A stretch of 55,452 nucleotides of DNA from assembly GCA_021208965.1 (NCBI GenBank), contig JAJOJD010000033.1:1-55452 (forward strand), given 5' to 3'. Source of the stretch: Gammaproteobacteria bacterium (GTDB lineage: Bacteria; Pseudomonadota; Gammaproteobacteria; JAGOUN01). The notes beneath the pieces are model-generated. The model was not told the origin of the DNA. It ran no database searches and saw only the letters and a program-made list of their open reading frames with translations. A program made the translations under genes and the position numbers. The stretch's first letter is position 1; each line of letters opens with the position of its first letter. Of the stretch, positions 37,926 through 47,794 are shown in pieces.

Positions 37926-39306
37926 TTAACACTCAATATAACTAGCCGCCAAACCGCCGAGAGAGGTCTCTTTATAGATGTGATTCATGTCTTCACCCGT
38001 TTTTTTCATCGTTAGTATCGCTTGATCGAGTGAAATTTTATGTTCGCCAGAACTTTCTAGGGCCATTCGCGCGGCATTCACTGCTTTCCATGCTCCCATC
38101 GCATTTCGTTCGATGCAAGGAATTTGTACTAATCCCCCGACTGGATCGCAGGTCATGCCGAGATGGTGTTCGATGGCAATCTCAGCCGCATTTTCAATCT
38201 GAGCTAATGTTCCACCTAACACAGCGGTCAGTGCCGCTGCAGCCATAGAGGCGGCAACACCAACTTCACCCTGGCAACCAACTTCAGCGCCTGAGATGGA
38301 GGCATTTTTCTTAAAAAGAATGGTGATGGCGGCAGCGGTCAGTAAAAATTCAACTATTTTTTCTGGAGAAGAGGTGTATGGGTAAAAAGTCAGGTAATAA
38401 TGTAAAACCGCCGGAATAATACCCGCTGCCCCATTGGTTGGCGCTGTAACAACGCGACCACCCGCGGCGTTTTCTTCGTTAACAGCGATAGCAAAGAGGT
38501 TTAACCAGCTCATGCTATCAATGTGTTCATACGAGGCTGGTTTTCCTTTTTTGGTGAGAAGTTCATATAATCCGTGGGCGCGACGTTTTACATTCAGGCC
38601 CCCGGGGAGAATTCCATCGGTGGCACAGCCTTTTTCAATACATCCCCGCATGATGTCGTATAGTGTTAGGAGACGTTGTCGAACTTTTTCCTCTCCATGT
38701 AGTCTGCTTTCATTCGCTAACATTAGTTCAGCGATGGTCAGTTTGTATTCGTGGCATTGTTTGATTAAGTCAGCGGTTGTATTAAACGGGTAGGGGGATG
38801 TTGATTCTTGAGCGATGTTAGCATGATGTGTGTTTGCCGTCGCATGGGTAATAAACCCACCACCAATCGAGTAATAAATATCATGGGCCAGTAGCTGACT
38901 GTGAGCATTGAATGCCTTGAAACTCATGCCATTTGAATGTTCTGGGAGTAACGTATCGAGGTTTAATATGAAATGTAGTTGCGGATTGAATGCCAGCGTT
39001 TTTTTTTTGGTTTAGACATAGTTGGTGGTCAATGCTAATTTTTTCCATGCGTGCGTCAATCCCGTCTGGGTCAATGGTTTCAGGATGTTCACCTTCTAGG
39101 CCCATCAATATCGCTTTATCAGTGCCATGGCCTTTGCCGGTAAAAGCGAGAGAACCGTGAACTTCTACGGTAAGGAAATGCACAACATCAATAAACTCAG
39201 GTGATGTGATTTTTTGTGCAAATTGACAGGCCGCCCGCATTGGTCCAACCGTGTGTGAACTTGACGGACCAATTCCAATAGAAAAAAGATTAAAAATACT
39301 GATCAT
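37926..39306 (-). CDS. sdaA: L-serine dehydratase (single-chain, iron-sulfur type), frameshifted
   Basis: The enzyme deaminates L-serine to pyruvate and ammonia using a [4Fe-4S] cluster. The beta domain comes first ([16 protein letters not shown] near the N terminus). The alpha domain follows, with cluster-type Cys residues in [23 protein letters not shown] and [13 protein letters not shown]. The frame breaks at the homopolymer 38999-39008 (ten T on the plus strand). Removing one gives [20 protein letters not shown] and then [15 protein letters not shown], restoring 459 residues, the normal size. Its start overlaps the csiV stop by four bases. It is the last gene of the minC-minD-minE-csiV-sdaA unit; supply of pyruvate to PDH is a plausible metabolic link. 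Confidence 0.93.
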
Positions 39307-39875
39307 GAATATGCTCGCGTTATTTTGATTAAAGCACTGTATAGAGGGCCATCGATATACTGTATTTGATTGACGGGGGTTGTATAGTGTTCGTTAAGGT
39401 CATTAATGCTATAGCGATTTTCGGCGACTGGTGTTAGCCATTGCGCTTGAAAATCAACATCAAGTGCATATTTTCGGGTCACTTTCATCCGTATATCCCA
39501 AAAGGCTTGTTCATCCATAGCGCCATGAAGATAAAATTCACGCGCTTGTCCATAGGTTAGTTCGCTCACCCAAGCGCCATTGAATACAACCTCATACGAT
39601 GTATTCGACAGTAATGCGCGATAGGCGCCATCTAAGCTAGATTCGCTGGGGGGTAAGAGACTATCTTCGTTGAGGGTAGTCTTTTCTATACTTCGTGTTG
39701 CCCAGCGTGGGATAAAGCGGGGAGAAAAGGGCGGGTCTGGTGGAATATGTTTAAACACAATAAGAGAAATCTTATACGGACGAACATCCGCTGCCTCCGC
39801 ACATGATACTATGCCGTAAAAAACGAGGAGGGCAAGCAAATGAATTATGTGCTTATGGCAAGTCGCAAGCAGCAT
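39303..39875 (-). CDS. csiV: CsiV-like exported protein
   Basis: A 190-residue protein with a signal peptide (HLLALLVFYGIVSCAEA, cleavage near residue 28). The mature start, VRPYKISLIVFKHIPPDPPF, is the pattern of CsiV-family proteins (PF10972), which in other gammaproteobacteria bind peptidoglycan and are connected with wall-enzyme control. The middle and C-terminal parts (WDIRMKVTRKYALDVDFQAQ) also look beta-rich. The start follows the minE stop with no gap, and the stop overlaps the serine dehydratase start, so all are probably translated from one message. Assignment to CsiV is from the N-terminal pattern and signal; moderately sure. Confidence 0.7.
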   Translation of the reverse strand: MLLATCHKHIIHLLALLVFYGIVSCAEAADVRPYKISLIVFKHIPPDPPFSPRFIPRWATRSIEKTTLNEDSLLPPSESSLDGAYRALLSNTSYEVVFNGAWVSELTYGQAREFYLHGAMDEQAFWDIRMKVTRKYALDVDFQAQWLTPVAENRYSINDLNEHYTTPVNQIQYIDGPLYSALIKITRAYS

Positions 39876-40131
39876 TTATTTATCCGAATCCTGTACGACG
39901 AAGTTCATTTCAATCATAGAATGATTGTCTTGTCTGTGCATTTGAATATTAATCTGTTCTTCTTCAAGGGGAACATATTTTGCAATGACGGCAATCAGTT
40001 CTTTTTTTAATTGCGGCAGAAAATCTGGCGTTTTATCGTGTGAACGTTCGTGAGAAATAATAATTTGCAGACGTTCTTTGGCTAAATTCGCGGTTTTGTT
40101 TTTTGGTCGTAAAAAATCAAAAAATATTCAT
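39876..40131 (-). CDS. minE: Cell division topological specificity factor MinE, frameshifted
   Basis: MinE stimulates MinD ATPase and drives pole-to-pole oscillation that keeps the division ring at mid-cell. From the ATG at 40131 the message reads MNIF and then stops at once. Removing one T (A on the plus strand, run 40119-40124) gives MNIFDFLRPKNKTANLAKER followed by LQIIISHERSHDKTPDFLPQ, the classic MinE anti-MinCD helix, and an 84-residue protein of normal length. The ATG overlaps the minD stop (ATGA), as in other Min operons. It is too short and broken to be seen as an open frame without repair. Confidence 0.95.
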
Positions 40132-40961
40132 GCCTTTGCCTCCTCCGTCAGTCCAAACATGCGTTTTAATAAGCTACGTTTTGGTTTTTTCAAAAATGAG
40201 TCAGGGGTTTTATCTTGGCCAATTAATTTGGAAATGGCTTGGCGATACGCCATTCCTGCTTCGCTTTCGTCAAATAAGGTGACGGGCACGCCCGCGTTTG
40301 ATGCATTCAGTATATCTTGTGATTCTGGAATAATGCCTAAAAGAGGGATGGCTAAAATGTCTTGAATATCTTTAACGCTCAGCATTTCACCTTTGCGTAC
40401 GCGTTGTTCAGAATAACGGGTGACTAGTAAATGTTCATTAATTGGGTCTTGATTGGTTGCAGCGCGATGGGATTTGCTATTTAAAATGCCTAATATACGA
40501 TCAGAGTCACGTACGGAGGACACCTCAGGGTTTGTGACAATAACGGCGCTGTCCGCATAGTACATGGCCATCATCGCTCCCTTTTCAATGCCAGCCGGAG
40601 AGTCACAGACAATATAGTCAAACATTTCTTTCAACTCATCGATAACCGCTTTTACGCCTTCTTCTGTCAAGGCATCTTTATCGCGTGTTTGTGAGGCTGG
40701 CAACACGAATAGATTTTCGCAGCGTTTATCTTTGACGAGTGCTTGTTTGACGTTGGCTTCTTTATTGATTACGTTAATAAAGTCATAGACAACGCGACGT
40801 TCGCAGCCCATGATTAAATCCAAGTTTCTCAGCCCAACGTCAAAATCGATGACAACGGTTTTAAATCCGCAAAGGGCGATACCCGTTGCAATCGCAGCGC
40901 TTGTGGTTGTTTTTCCCACGCCGCCTTTGCCTGATGTTACAACAATTACATGTGCGGTCAA
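40128..40961 (-). CDS. minD: Septum site-determining ATPase MinD
   Basis: MinD binds the membrane in its ATP form, recruits MinC and is released by MinE. The protein carries the deviant Walker A loop SGKGGVGKTT, VVIDFDVGLRNLDLIMGCER, the LFVLPASQTRDKDAL segment, DYIVCDSPAGIEKG (Walker B) and a C-terminal amphipathic membrane helix, SLLKRMFGLTEEAKA. TTG 40961 is chosen as start (MTAHVIVVTSG, 277 residues), because GAGGAG lies seven bases upstream. The in-frame TTG at 40976 would place that site inside the gene. It follows minC by 15 bases and overlaps minE. Confidence 0.97.
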   Translation of the reverse strand: MTAHVIVVTSGKGGVGKTTTSAAIATGIALCGFKTVVIDFDVGLRNLDLIMGCERRVVYDFINVINKEANVKQALVKDKRCENLFVLPASQTRDKDALTEEGVKAVIDELKEMFDYIVCDSPAGIEKGAMMAMYYADSAVIVTNPEVSSVRDSDRILGILNSKSHRAATNQDPINEHLLVTRYSEQRVRKGEMLSVKDIQDILAIPLLGIIPESQDILNASNAGVPVTLFDESEAGMAYRQAISKLIGQDKTPDSFLKKPKRSLLKRMFGLTEEAKA

Positions 40962-40976
40962 TTTGGTTCTCCTCAA

Positions 40977-41670
40977 TTATACTTCTTTAAAATGCAATGT
41001 TTGGTCAACTAAATAAATGTCTAAAAATTGATTTTTCCCTTTGTAGGTTTCTGGAATATGTTCATTCACTACGTAATGGCCAGCGATGGCGATCAATTCG
41101 GCATCCAGGTTTTGCAAAAATTCGAGCGTTCTCATCGCCTTGTATCCCTGCAAGTGCTCGACCATTCAAGGTGCCATAAATGTGAATATTGCCATCGGCC
41201 AATACTTCTGCGCCATGGCTGACGGTAGACGTAATAATCAAATCGCAACCTTTAGCATAAATTTGTTTGCCTGAGCGTACTGGTTGATCGATGATTTTTG
41301 CCGTCATGATCGTTGGTTTTTCAGGGGCCACTTTTTTTTCAGGGGTAAATTTTTCTGTTTCAGTCTGTGCGATGATTGCTAAATAATGGGCTCGAGCGGC
41401 ATCTTTATGTGCATCGGTATAACTTTTTATTCCAATCGGATGGAGACGGTATTTTCGAACGAGCGCGAGTAGTGTCAACAAGTCTACAGGTAAGCCTCGT
41501 GTTTCTATATCGGTTAAGTCCAATACCACGGGCGTGGCATCAAAAAAATTCGGTGTTTTATCAACTAAGTTCGATAATTGTGCTTCGACAATATCAAGAT
41601 TAGGCGTGAAAAGAAGCAGCGATGTAAAGGTGACCGATGATGCTTTCAGTTGAAATCCAGTGGCGCTCAT
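40977..41670 (-). CDS. minC: Septum site-determining protein MinC, frameshifted
   Basis: MinC inhibits FtsZ assembly. The N-terminal domain begins FQLKASSVTFTSLLLFTPNL, a Lys/Pro linker lies around residues 100-130, and the C-terminal beta-helix has DLIITSTVSHGAEVLADGNI and HIYGTLNGRALAGIQGDENA. After RIF the frame breaks; the other frame continues NLDAELIAIAGHYVVNEHIP to the stop at 40977. The break lies in 41110-41120, where TTTT and AAAAA runs (plus strand) meet. Either one base too many or two too few restores a protein of 230-231 residues; two missing would best fit the E. coli spacing. ATG 41670 heads the minC-sdaA unit. Confidence 0.93.
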
Positions 41671-41808
41671 GACGGGATATATTCAGTGTATAATAGCCTT
41701 GAATTATTGGCTAATTTGACAAAATAAGCAAGTCGTCTGGGAGCGCTCGATGTTTAAGAAACGCATGGTCTATGATAGACTGGATCGATTAACCAACAAA
41801 GGTCATAC

Positions 41809-42999
41809 ATGCAAGATACGTTAGCATTTCTCAAGCGTGGTGTAGACGAACTTATTTCAGAGCCTGAACTATTGGATCGTCTTCAACAGAATAAACCGTT
41901 GCGAATTAAAGCGGGATTTGATCCTACCGCCCCAGATTTACACTTGGGCCATACGGTGTTGCTGAATAAAATGCGTCATTTTCAAGAGTTAGGTCATACA
42001 GTCATTTTTTTGATTGGTGATTTTACAGGGATGATTGGCGACCCAACCGGTAAAAATATTACGCGTAAACCGTTAACCCGTGCAGAGGTTCTTGAAAATG
42101 CCGAAACCTATAAAGCACAAGTGTTTAAGATTTTAGATCCGGAAAAAACAGAAGTCCGCTTTAATTCAGAATGGTTTGAACGATTCAGTGCGGCTGATAT
42201 GATTGAGCTCGCTTCTCGCTACACAGTCGCCCGCATGTTAGAACGAGACGATTTCAAAAAGCGCTATCACGCAGAACAATCGATTGCGATTCATGAATTT
42301 TTGTACCCTCTCGTTCAAGGGTATGATTCTGTCGCTTTATGTTCGGATGTTGAGTTGGGAGGAACAGATCAAAAATTTAATTTGTTGATGGGGCGAGAGT
42401 TACAAAAGCAATATGGTCAGCCTCCACAAATTATCATGACGCTTCCTTTATTAGAAGGTTTAGATGGCGTGAAAAAAATGTCGAAATCATTAGGGAATTA
42501 TGTCGGCATTCATGATGACCCAGAGTCTATGTTGGGTAAAATTATGTCGATTTCTGATGATTTGATGTGGCGTTATTTTGATTTATTGAGTTTTAAGTCG
42601 GATGAAGACATTCGTGCGTTGAAAAATGAGGTGTTGTCTGGTCGCAATCCGATGGAGGTTAAATTTTTATTGGCGAAAGAGTTGGTTGCACGTTTTCACG
42701 ATTTTGCTGCGGCAGAGCGCGCACATGCAGCGTTCGTACATCGGTTTTCCCGAGGAATATTACCTGAAAATATAGAAGAAAAAACATTAGCGATTGACGT
42801 TGATAGTATTCCATTAAGTGTTTTGATGAAGCAGGTAGGTTTAGTATCGTCAGCTTCTGAAGCGTTACGAATGATCCAGCAAGGCGCCGTTAAAATTAAT
42901 GAACAGCGTGTCCGTGATGAACGATTAAACATTTCCAAAGGGTTTGTCGACATCATTCAAGTGGGTAAAAAACGTATCGCTAAAGTACGTGTTGTTTAA
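41809..42999 (+). CDS. tyrS: Tyrosyl-tRNA synthetase
   Basis: The enzyme charges tRNA-Tyr. The 396-residue class I synthetase has the HIGH-like motif in [19 protein letters not shown] (HLGH at 45-48), the KMSKS motif in [14 protein letters not shown] (about residue 224) and a C-terminal S4 RNA-binding domain ([20 protein letters not shown]). The sequence after [19 protein letters not shown], fits the TyrRS type 2 subfamily rather than the E. coli TyrS type. It is divergent from minC with 138 bases between; a TATGAT at 41771 may be its -10 box, without a good -35. Confidence 0.97.
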   Translation: MQDTLAFLKRGVDELISEPELLDRLQQNKPLRIKAGFDPTAPDLHLGHTVLLNKMRHFQELGHTVIFLIGDFTGMIGDPTGKNITRKPLTRAEVLENAETYKAQVFKILDPEKTEVRFNSEWFERFSAADMIELASRYTVARMLERDDFKKRYHAEQSIAIHEFLYPLVQGYDSVALCSDVELGGTDQKFNLLMGRELQKQYGQPPQIIMTLPLLEGLDGVKKMSKSLGNYVGIHDDPESMLGKIMSISDDLMWRYFDLLSFKSDEDIRALKNEVLSGRNPMEVKFLLAKELVARFHDFAAAERAHAAFVHRFSRGILPENIEEKTLAIDVDSIPLSVLMKQVGLVSSASEALRMIQQGAVKINEQRVRDERLNISKGFVDIIQVGKKRIAKVRVV

Positions 43000-43008
43000 G
43001 AATCAGGT

Positions 43009-44594
43009 ATGTTTAAAAAAGTTACGCCAGAAAACATTGCTTTTTTTTGTTCTGCGCTCATTGTGGCGCTGCTCTGTTATTGTCATGCGGTTGTTGCGCC
43101 GGTGGTTGGGGAAGAAATGCGATATGCGTCTATCGCGTGGCGCATGTCTATGGATCATCAATGGTTGATTCCTCACATCGGGGATCATGCTTATTTGCAT
43201 AAGCCGCCCTTGCTTTTTTGGTTGTTGATAATCAGTTGGAAGACCTGTCTTAATGCTCCATGGACGGTGATATGGCCATTTTTATTCGCCATCTCCTGCT
43301 TATATATGACCCAGCGACTCACGGTTTTTTTGTTTCCTGACCAGAAATCTATAGCTTGCTTGTCGCCATTGGTGTTAGTGGCGATGCCTTTTTTTATTAA
43401 TAATGTCGGTATTTTTCGTTTTGATATGCTCTTGACGTGGAGTAATCTTGCGGCCTGTTATTGCCTTTTTCGTTCGTTATCTTGTCGACATTATTATTGG
43501 GGTTTTGTGTTTGCGAATGCCTTGGGGTTATTGACCAAAGGGCCCGTTATTTATCTGTTTACGATTCCAGAAGCGCTATTTTTTGCGGTATATTTTTGTC
43601 CGAGTATTCGACAGTATGCCGTGAAATATCTTCTCGGTATTTTCTTGTCTTCCTTAAGTATTTTGATATGGTGGCTTCCTATCATCTTTGCTGGGCAATC
43701 CGACCTGATTGTGGAGATGTTAACGCACCAAGTGTTGGCCCGAGCGACGGGTAACATCAGCGTGGTTAAGCCCGTCTGGGATTATTTGCCCTTGCTTCCG
43801 TGTATCTTTTTACCATGGATGGCGTGGGGTCCATTTTGGACAACGAAAAAAATCAATGCGTATTGTGTTTCCGTCTTTTGTACCTGTTTTATTGTTTTGT
43901 CTTTACTAAAACAAAAGAATCTCGATATTTGTTGCCTATCATTCCTTTTGCAGCGATGATGATTGCTGCTCGATTACAGAGGGTGAGTCATTCGCTATCC
44001 CAAAGGTTACGCTTTTTAAATCTATTAAGTATCGGTCTTTTATTGTCTATTGTTTCCATCGGTGCTTATGCAATTTTGCATACTCAGCCGGATAAAATAT
44101 CGATTTTTTATGCGCCTTATTTACCCGATTCTCTTTTTTTTGTGATTTTTGGGGTAGGGATTTTTGCTATTATCATCGGGTGTTTTCAGCTGATATCGCC
44201 AGTATTTTTATTGTTAAGTATCAGTTTTGTAGTCTCCGCTGCAATTGATTTAAGCACAACGTATGCGATTTCTAAAACACAAAATCTTGAACCCTCCGTT
44301 TTATTTCTTGGGCGTTTATTAAATGAGCGTGTTCCGATCATCAGTGAAGATTCGATTGTGTGGGATATGCAATATGCCGGACGCTGGAGCACATGGATTC
44401 CTGTGCTTGAGAAAAACGATGCTCAAGTCAGTTGGATAAAAAATCATCCAAATGCTTGGATCGTCAAACAGAAAAAAGTAGATCATTTGCTACGTCCTTA
44501 TGCGCATATGGAGAATTCTTGTTTTGAACAAACCTATTCACATATGCGGGCGGTGTTGCAAATTTGTCCGGTGACGGCGATATCACATGACTAA
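43009..44594 (+). CDS. ArnT/PMT-like membrane glycosyltransferase (GT39 type), frameshifted
   Basis: A 528-residue polytopic protein after repair. The first periplasmic loop carries GEEMRYASIAWRM, YLHKPPLLFWLL and the acidic start seen in dolichyl/undecaprenyl-phosphate sugar transferases such as ArnT, followed by about ten hydrophobic helices. The frame breaks at the A4 run 43908-43911; adding one A gives LSLLKTKESRYLLPIIPFAA, the conserved K-x-R-Y-x-L-P of the family. As read, the first part stops at 43959. Such enzymes add a sugar from a lipid carrier to lipid A or other envelope targets; donor and acceptor are not evident. Its end overlaps aroE by 8 bases. Confidence 0.8.
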
Positions 44595-45359
44595 TCACGT
44601 ATTAGAAATAAAAACAAAATATGGTGTTGTTGGAAACCCCGTTGAACATAGTTTATCCCCAAAGATTCATCATGCGTTTGCCCAAGAAGTAGGGATTTCG
44701 CTATCGTATGAAAAATATTGTGTTTCCATCGAGAAAGGTATTTTTGAAACGTTTGTTCAGCAATTTTTTGAAGAGGGGGGGGATGGATTAAACATTACCG
44801 TTCCATTTAAACAGCGTGCGTTTCATTGCGTCAATCAAGTAACGGAGAGAGCTCGCTTGGCGGGCGCGGTCAATACGATTATTCCTCTGTCATCGGTGGC
44901 ATTATTGGGTGACAATACCGATGGCGTTGGCTTGGTTCGTGATTTGTCTGAAACACATGCTATCCCTTTGCAGGGAAAACGGATCGTGATTTTAGGCTCA
45001 GGTGGTGCGGCGCAAGGGATTTTTCCTGCGTTAACGGCAGAAGCGCCACGTGAGATTGTCATGGTGAGTCGTCAGCGTTTTCCAACCTATCGTGATTTAG
45101 ACGGAGTGTTTGATCTCGTGATTAATGCGACTCCATTAAGCTTGTCGAATACCTTGCCGCCGATTAGTGCGACTATTTTGGGAGCAGATAGTTTTTGCTA
45201 TGATCTGGCGTATAACAGGCATCGTGAAACGGTGTTTACCCAGTGGGCAAAAAAAATCATATTAAAGCGGCAGATGGATTGGGCATGCTGATACGACAAG
45301 CAGCCGAAGCGTTTTTTCAGTGGCATGGAGTGATGCCTAGTAATGTCGATTTAAAATAA
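44587..45359 (+). CDS. aroE: Shikimate dehydrogenase AroE, frameshifted
   Basis: AroE reduces 3-dehydroshikimate to shikimate with NADPH in aromatic amino-acid synthesis. Substrate motifs are YGVVGNPVEHSLSPKIHHAF and LNITVPFKQRAF with the catalytic Lys, and the DNTDG motif; the NADPH loop is VILGSGGAAQGI. The frame breaks at the A8 run 45249-45256. One more A gives WAKKNHIKAADGLGMLIRQA and the normal end HGVMPSNVDLK, 257 residues in all. As read, it stops at 45291. The repaired end overlaps the convergent ispB by 23 bases. Confidence 0.95.
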
Positions 45360-46302
45360 ATTCCGTTAGTTTGGAGATGGCTGTGGTATAGATAGAGGCA
45401 GGAAAGTGCTTGAGGGCTTCTAGTGCGAGTGCTTGGTGATCTCTCGCGAGTTGAAGCGTATATTCTACGCTGTTATGTTGATCAATCATTTTTTTGACTG
45501 TATCCATATTGTTGATGTTCCCTGTCGCAATGATCTCATGCAGTTGCTGTTTTTGTGCGTCATTGGCGTGTGTTAATGCATGAATGAGAGGCAAGGTCAT
45601 TTTTCCTTCAGCCAGATCATCGCCAATGTTTTTTCCGAGTTGGGTAGCATCGCCGGTATAATCAAGGGCGTCATCAATCAGTTGAAAAGATAAGCCGATA
45701 TGCCGTCCAAAATTGGCTGAATGACGTACAAGTTCAGGGCTTGCGTTTGTGAGGGTTGCCGCCATTTCGCAGGTGGCTGAAAATAATACAGCCGTTTTGG
45801 CGTTGATGACGCGAAAATAGATGATGTCATCTATGTTAATATTGTGTTTATGCATGAGCTGTAAGACCTCGCCTTCAGCCATAATATTCATCGTTTCAGC
45901 AAGAATCACCATGAGAGAATGTTCATTCATCGTCACTAGTTGCTGAAACGCGCGCGAATAAAGGTAGTCTCCAACTAACACACTGGCATCATTTCCCCAG
46001 AGTTGATTGGCGGTTGAGGTTCCTCGGCGCATCTCGGAATTGTCGACAACATCATCATGCAAAAGCGTGGCGGTGTGAATAAATTCGACAATGCTGGCCA
46101 GAAGAATATGATTTTTATTCGGTTGGTCAAAGACGCGACACGCCAGTAACGCGAGCAGCGGTCGAATACGTTTTCCATTTTTCATGATATGCTGCACAAT
46201 ATCACGAACCAAAATGACGTCGGATTGTGTCGCGGCATGAATTTCTTCTTCAACGGCATTTAATTCGTCAATAACGATCGCTTTTATGGTGTCGAGGCTC
46301 AT
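45337..46302 (-). CDS. ispB: Octaprenyl (polyprenyl) diphosphate synthase
   Basis: A trans-prenyltransferase that builds the side chain of the respiratory quinone. The two Asp-rich motifs are LLHDDVVDNSEMRRG and LIDDALDYTGD, with NGKRIRPLLALLACR and GEVLQLMHK in between as in IspB. ATG 46302 gives 321 residues, close to the usual size. A longer frame from TTG 46329 is possible but less likely. Product chain length (C40 or other) is not readable from sequence alone. It has its own promoter at 46340-46368. Confidence 0.92.
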   Translation of the reverse strand: MSLDTIKAIVIDELNAVEEEIHAATQSDVILVRDIVQHIMKNGKRIRPLLALLACRVFDQPNKNHILLASIVEFIHTATLLHDDVVDNSEMRRGTSTANQLWGNDASVLVGDYLYSRAFQQLVTMNEHSLMVILAETMNIMAEGEVLQLMHKHNINIDDIIYFRVINAKTAVLFSATCEMAATLTNASPELVRHSANFGRHIGLSFQLIDDALDYTGDATQLGKNIGDDLAEGKMTLPLIHALTHANDAQKQQLHEIIATGNINNMDTVKKMIDQHNSVEYTLQLARDHQALALEALKHFPASIYTTAISKLTEFILNRHY

Positions 46303-46339
46303 AGGACGTGCATTTAAGGATTTGTTCAATCAAATCCGA

Positions 46340-46368
46340 ATCCTAGGGACGTGGTCATGGATTGTCAA
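46340..46368 (-). promoter_or_regulatory. Promoter of ispB with a dyad at the -35 box
   Basis: On the minus strand TTGACA (46368-46363), a 17-base spacer and TAGGAT (46345-46340). The -35 lies within a perfect inverted repeat ATTGTC-AA-GACAAT (46361-46374), which could be a protein-binding site. The divergent HD gene begins 50 bases further on, so one site might touch both. Confidence 0.5.
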
Positions 46369-46423
46369 GACAATATGAGCGATAATCGATGCTCGTCACG
46401 TTTAACCAGCGGAAGAATATTGT

Positions 46424-47785
46424 ATGTCAATACCTGATCTTTTTCATGTTATTAAAGACCCTGTTCATGGGGTGATGCAGTTTTCCGATCATGAGAATCG
46501 TTGGATTAAGCCATTTATCAATCATCCACTTTTTCAGCGTTTGCGGCATATACGCCAAGTGGGTTTGGCAGATTTAATTTTCCCAGGGGCAGTTTATACC
46601 CGTTTTAATCATAGTTTGGGGTGTTGTTACGTTGGTTCGCAAATTGCGAATAAAATTGGTTTGTCTATGGAAGATAAACAGTTGGTTGTTTTGGCGTGTC
46701 TTTTGCATGATATCGGCCATGGGCCATTCTCTCATGCCTTTGAAAATGTTTTTTCGGATAAGTTTATTCGGCACGAGGAATGGACGCCTTATGCCTTGCA
46801 ACAATTTTCTCAGCCAGAGTTTTTAGCGGCGTTTAATCATAGTAACCCTGATTATCCGCTCTCCTATGAAAAGCTTATTGCCATAGAGCAAATGATTATG
46901 CACCGATATACAGATAATCGCCTGCTTGCAGATATTGTTTCATCACAGTTAGATGCCGATCGCTTAGACTATTTGTTGCGTGATAGTCATTTTTGTGGCG
47001 TCAAGTATGGAGAATTTGATTTACGTTGGATGTTGCATTGTTTGGCTCCCGTGAGCACAGATCAAGGATGGCGCTTAGGGGTGACCAAAAAGGGGATGAG
47101 TGTGGTTGAGCATTATCTTGTGGCGCGTTGGTTGATGATTAGGAATATTTATCATCATGACAAAAAAATTGCCGCGGAGTATTTGCTGGCGACTTTTTTG
47201 ACAGAGTTGGCGAAACATATTCTAGAAGCCGATTTTTTATTGCCTTATCGTGAGACAACATTAGGTCAATTATTAATTCGCATTCATGCGTTTAATCGAA
47301 GCTTCCAGTCGAAAAAAATAGAACGCACCGATATTGAGGCTTTTTTAGCCGAAAATTTTGAATTGTATAAGCAATTGTGTGATTTTCATATATTGGTTTT
47401 AATGGCTGAATTAGCACAACTTACGCTAAAGCATGATGTGGTTGAGTTGGCTAAACGAATACATGACAGGCATATGCCAAAAACATTATCCTTACATCCT
47501 GAACAAACAGATTCTGTTCAAAAAATGATTATAGATATGATGGAAAGGTCGGTATATGATATCAGTCCTTGGCAACTGCAGGTGATTCGTACGCCGCGTC
47601 TTTGCTATGCGGGTGAGCGTGATCCTATTTGGGTGCAAGAATCATCAGGTAAAGCGAGAAAAATTCAGGAACATTCGATGTTAGTTCAGTCTCTTTCTAA
47701 TCAGTATGAACAGGCTTGTTTGTTACTCGTTGATCAGGCTATTATAAATCGACCGGAAGTTAAAAAATTAATCGATTTTATTTAG
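46424..47785 (+). CDS. HD-domain phosphohydrolase (SAMHD1/dGTPase-like)
   Basis: A 453-residue protein with the HD metal-binding set in order: YTRFNHSLGCCYVG, then LACLLHDIGHGPFSHAFE (the His-Asp pair, about residues 95-96) and SSQLDADRLDYLLRDSHFCG. The opening VIKDPVHGVMQFSDHE and RLRHIRQVGLADLIFPGA are typical of the bacterial SAMHD1-like HD proteins, which hydrolyse dNTPs or related nucleotides. The substrate is not proven. It sits directly before glmU (9 bases) with a ribosome site for glmU overlapping its end, so the three genes to glmS may be read together. Confidence 0.85.
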   Translation: MSIPDLFHVIKDPVHGVMQFSDHENRWIKPFINHPLFQRLRHIRQVGLADLIFPGAVYTRFNHSLGCCYVGSQIANKIGLSMEDKQLVVLACLLHDIGHGPFSHAFENVFSDKFIRHEEWTPYALQQFSQPEFLAAFNHSNPDYPLSYEKLIAIEQMIMHRYTDNRLLADIVSSQLDADRLDYLLRDSHFCGVKYGEFDLRWMLHCLAPVSTDQGWRLGVTKKGMSVVEHYLVARWLMIRNIYHHDKKIAAEYLLATFLTELAKHILEADFLLPYRETTLGQLLIRIHAFNRSFQSKKIERTDIEAFLAENFELYKQLCDFHILVLMAELAQLTLKHDVVELAKRIHDRHMPKTLSLHPEQTDSVQKMIIDMMERSVYDISPWQLQVIRTPRLCYAGERDPIWVQESSGKARKIQEHSMLVQSLSNQYEQACLLLVDQAIINRPEVKKLIDFI

Positions 47786-47794
47786 GAAATAATA

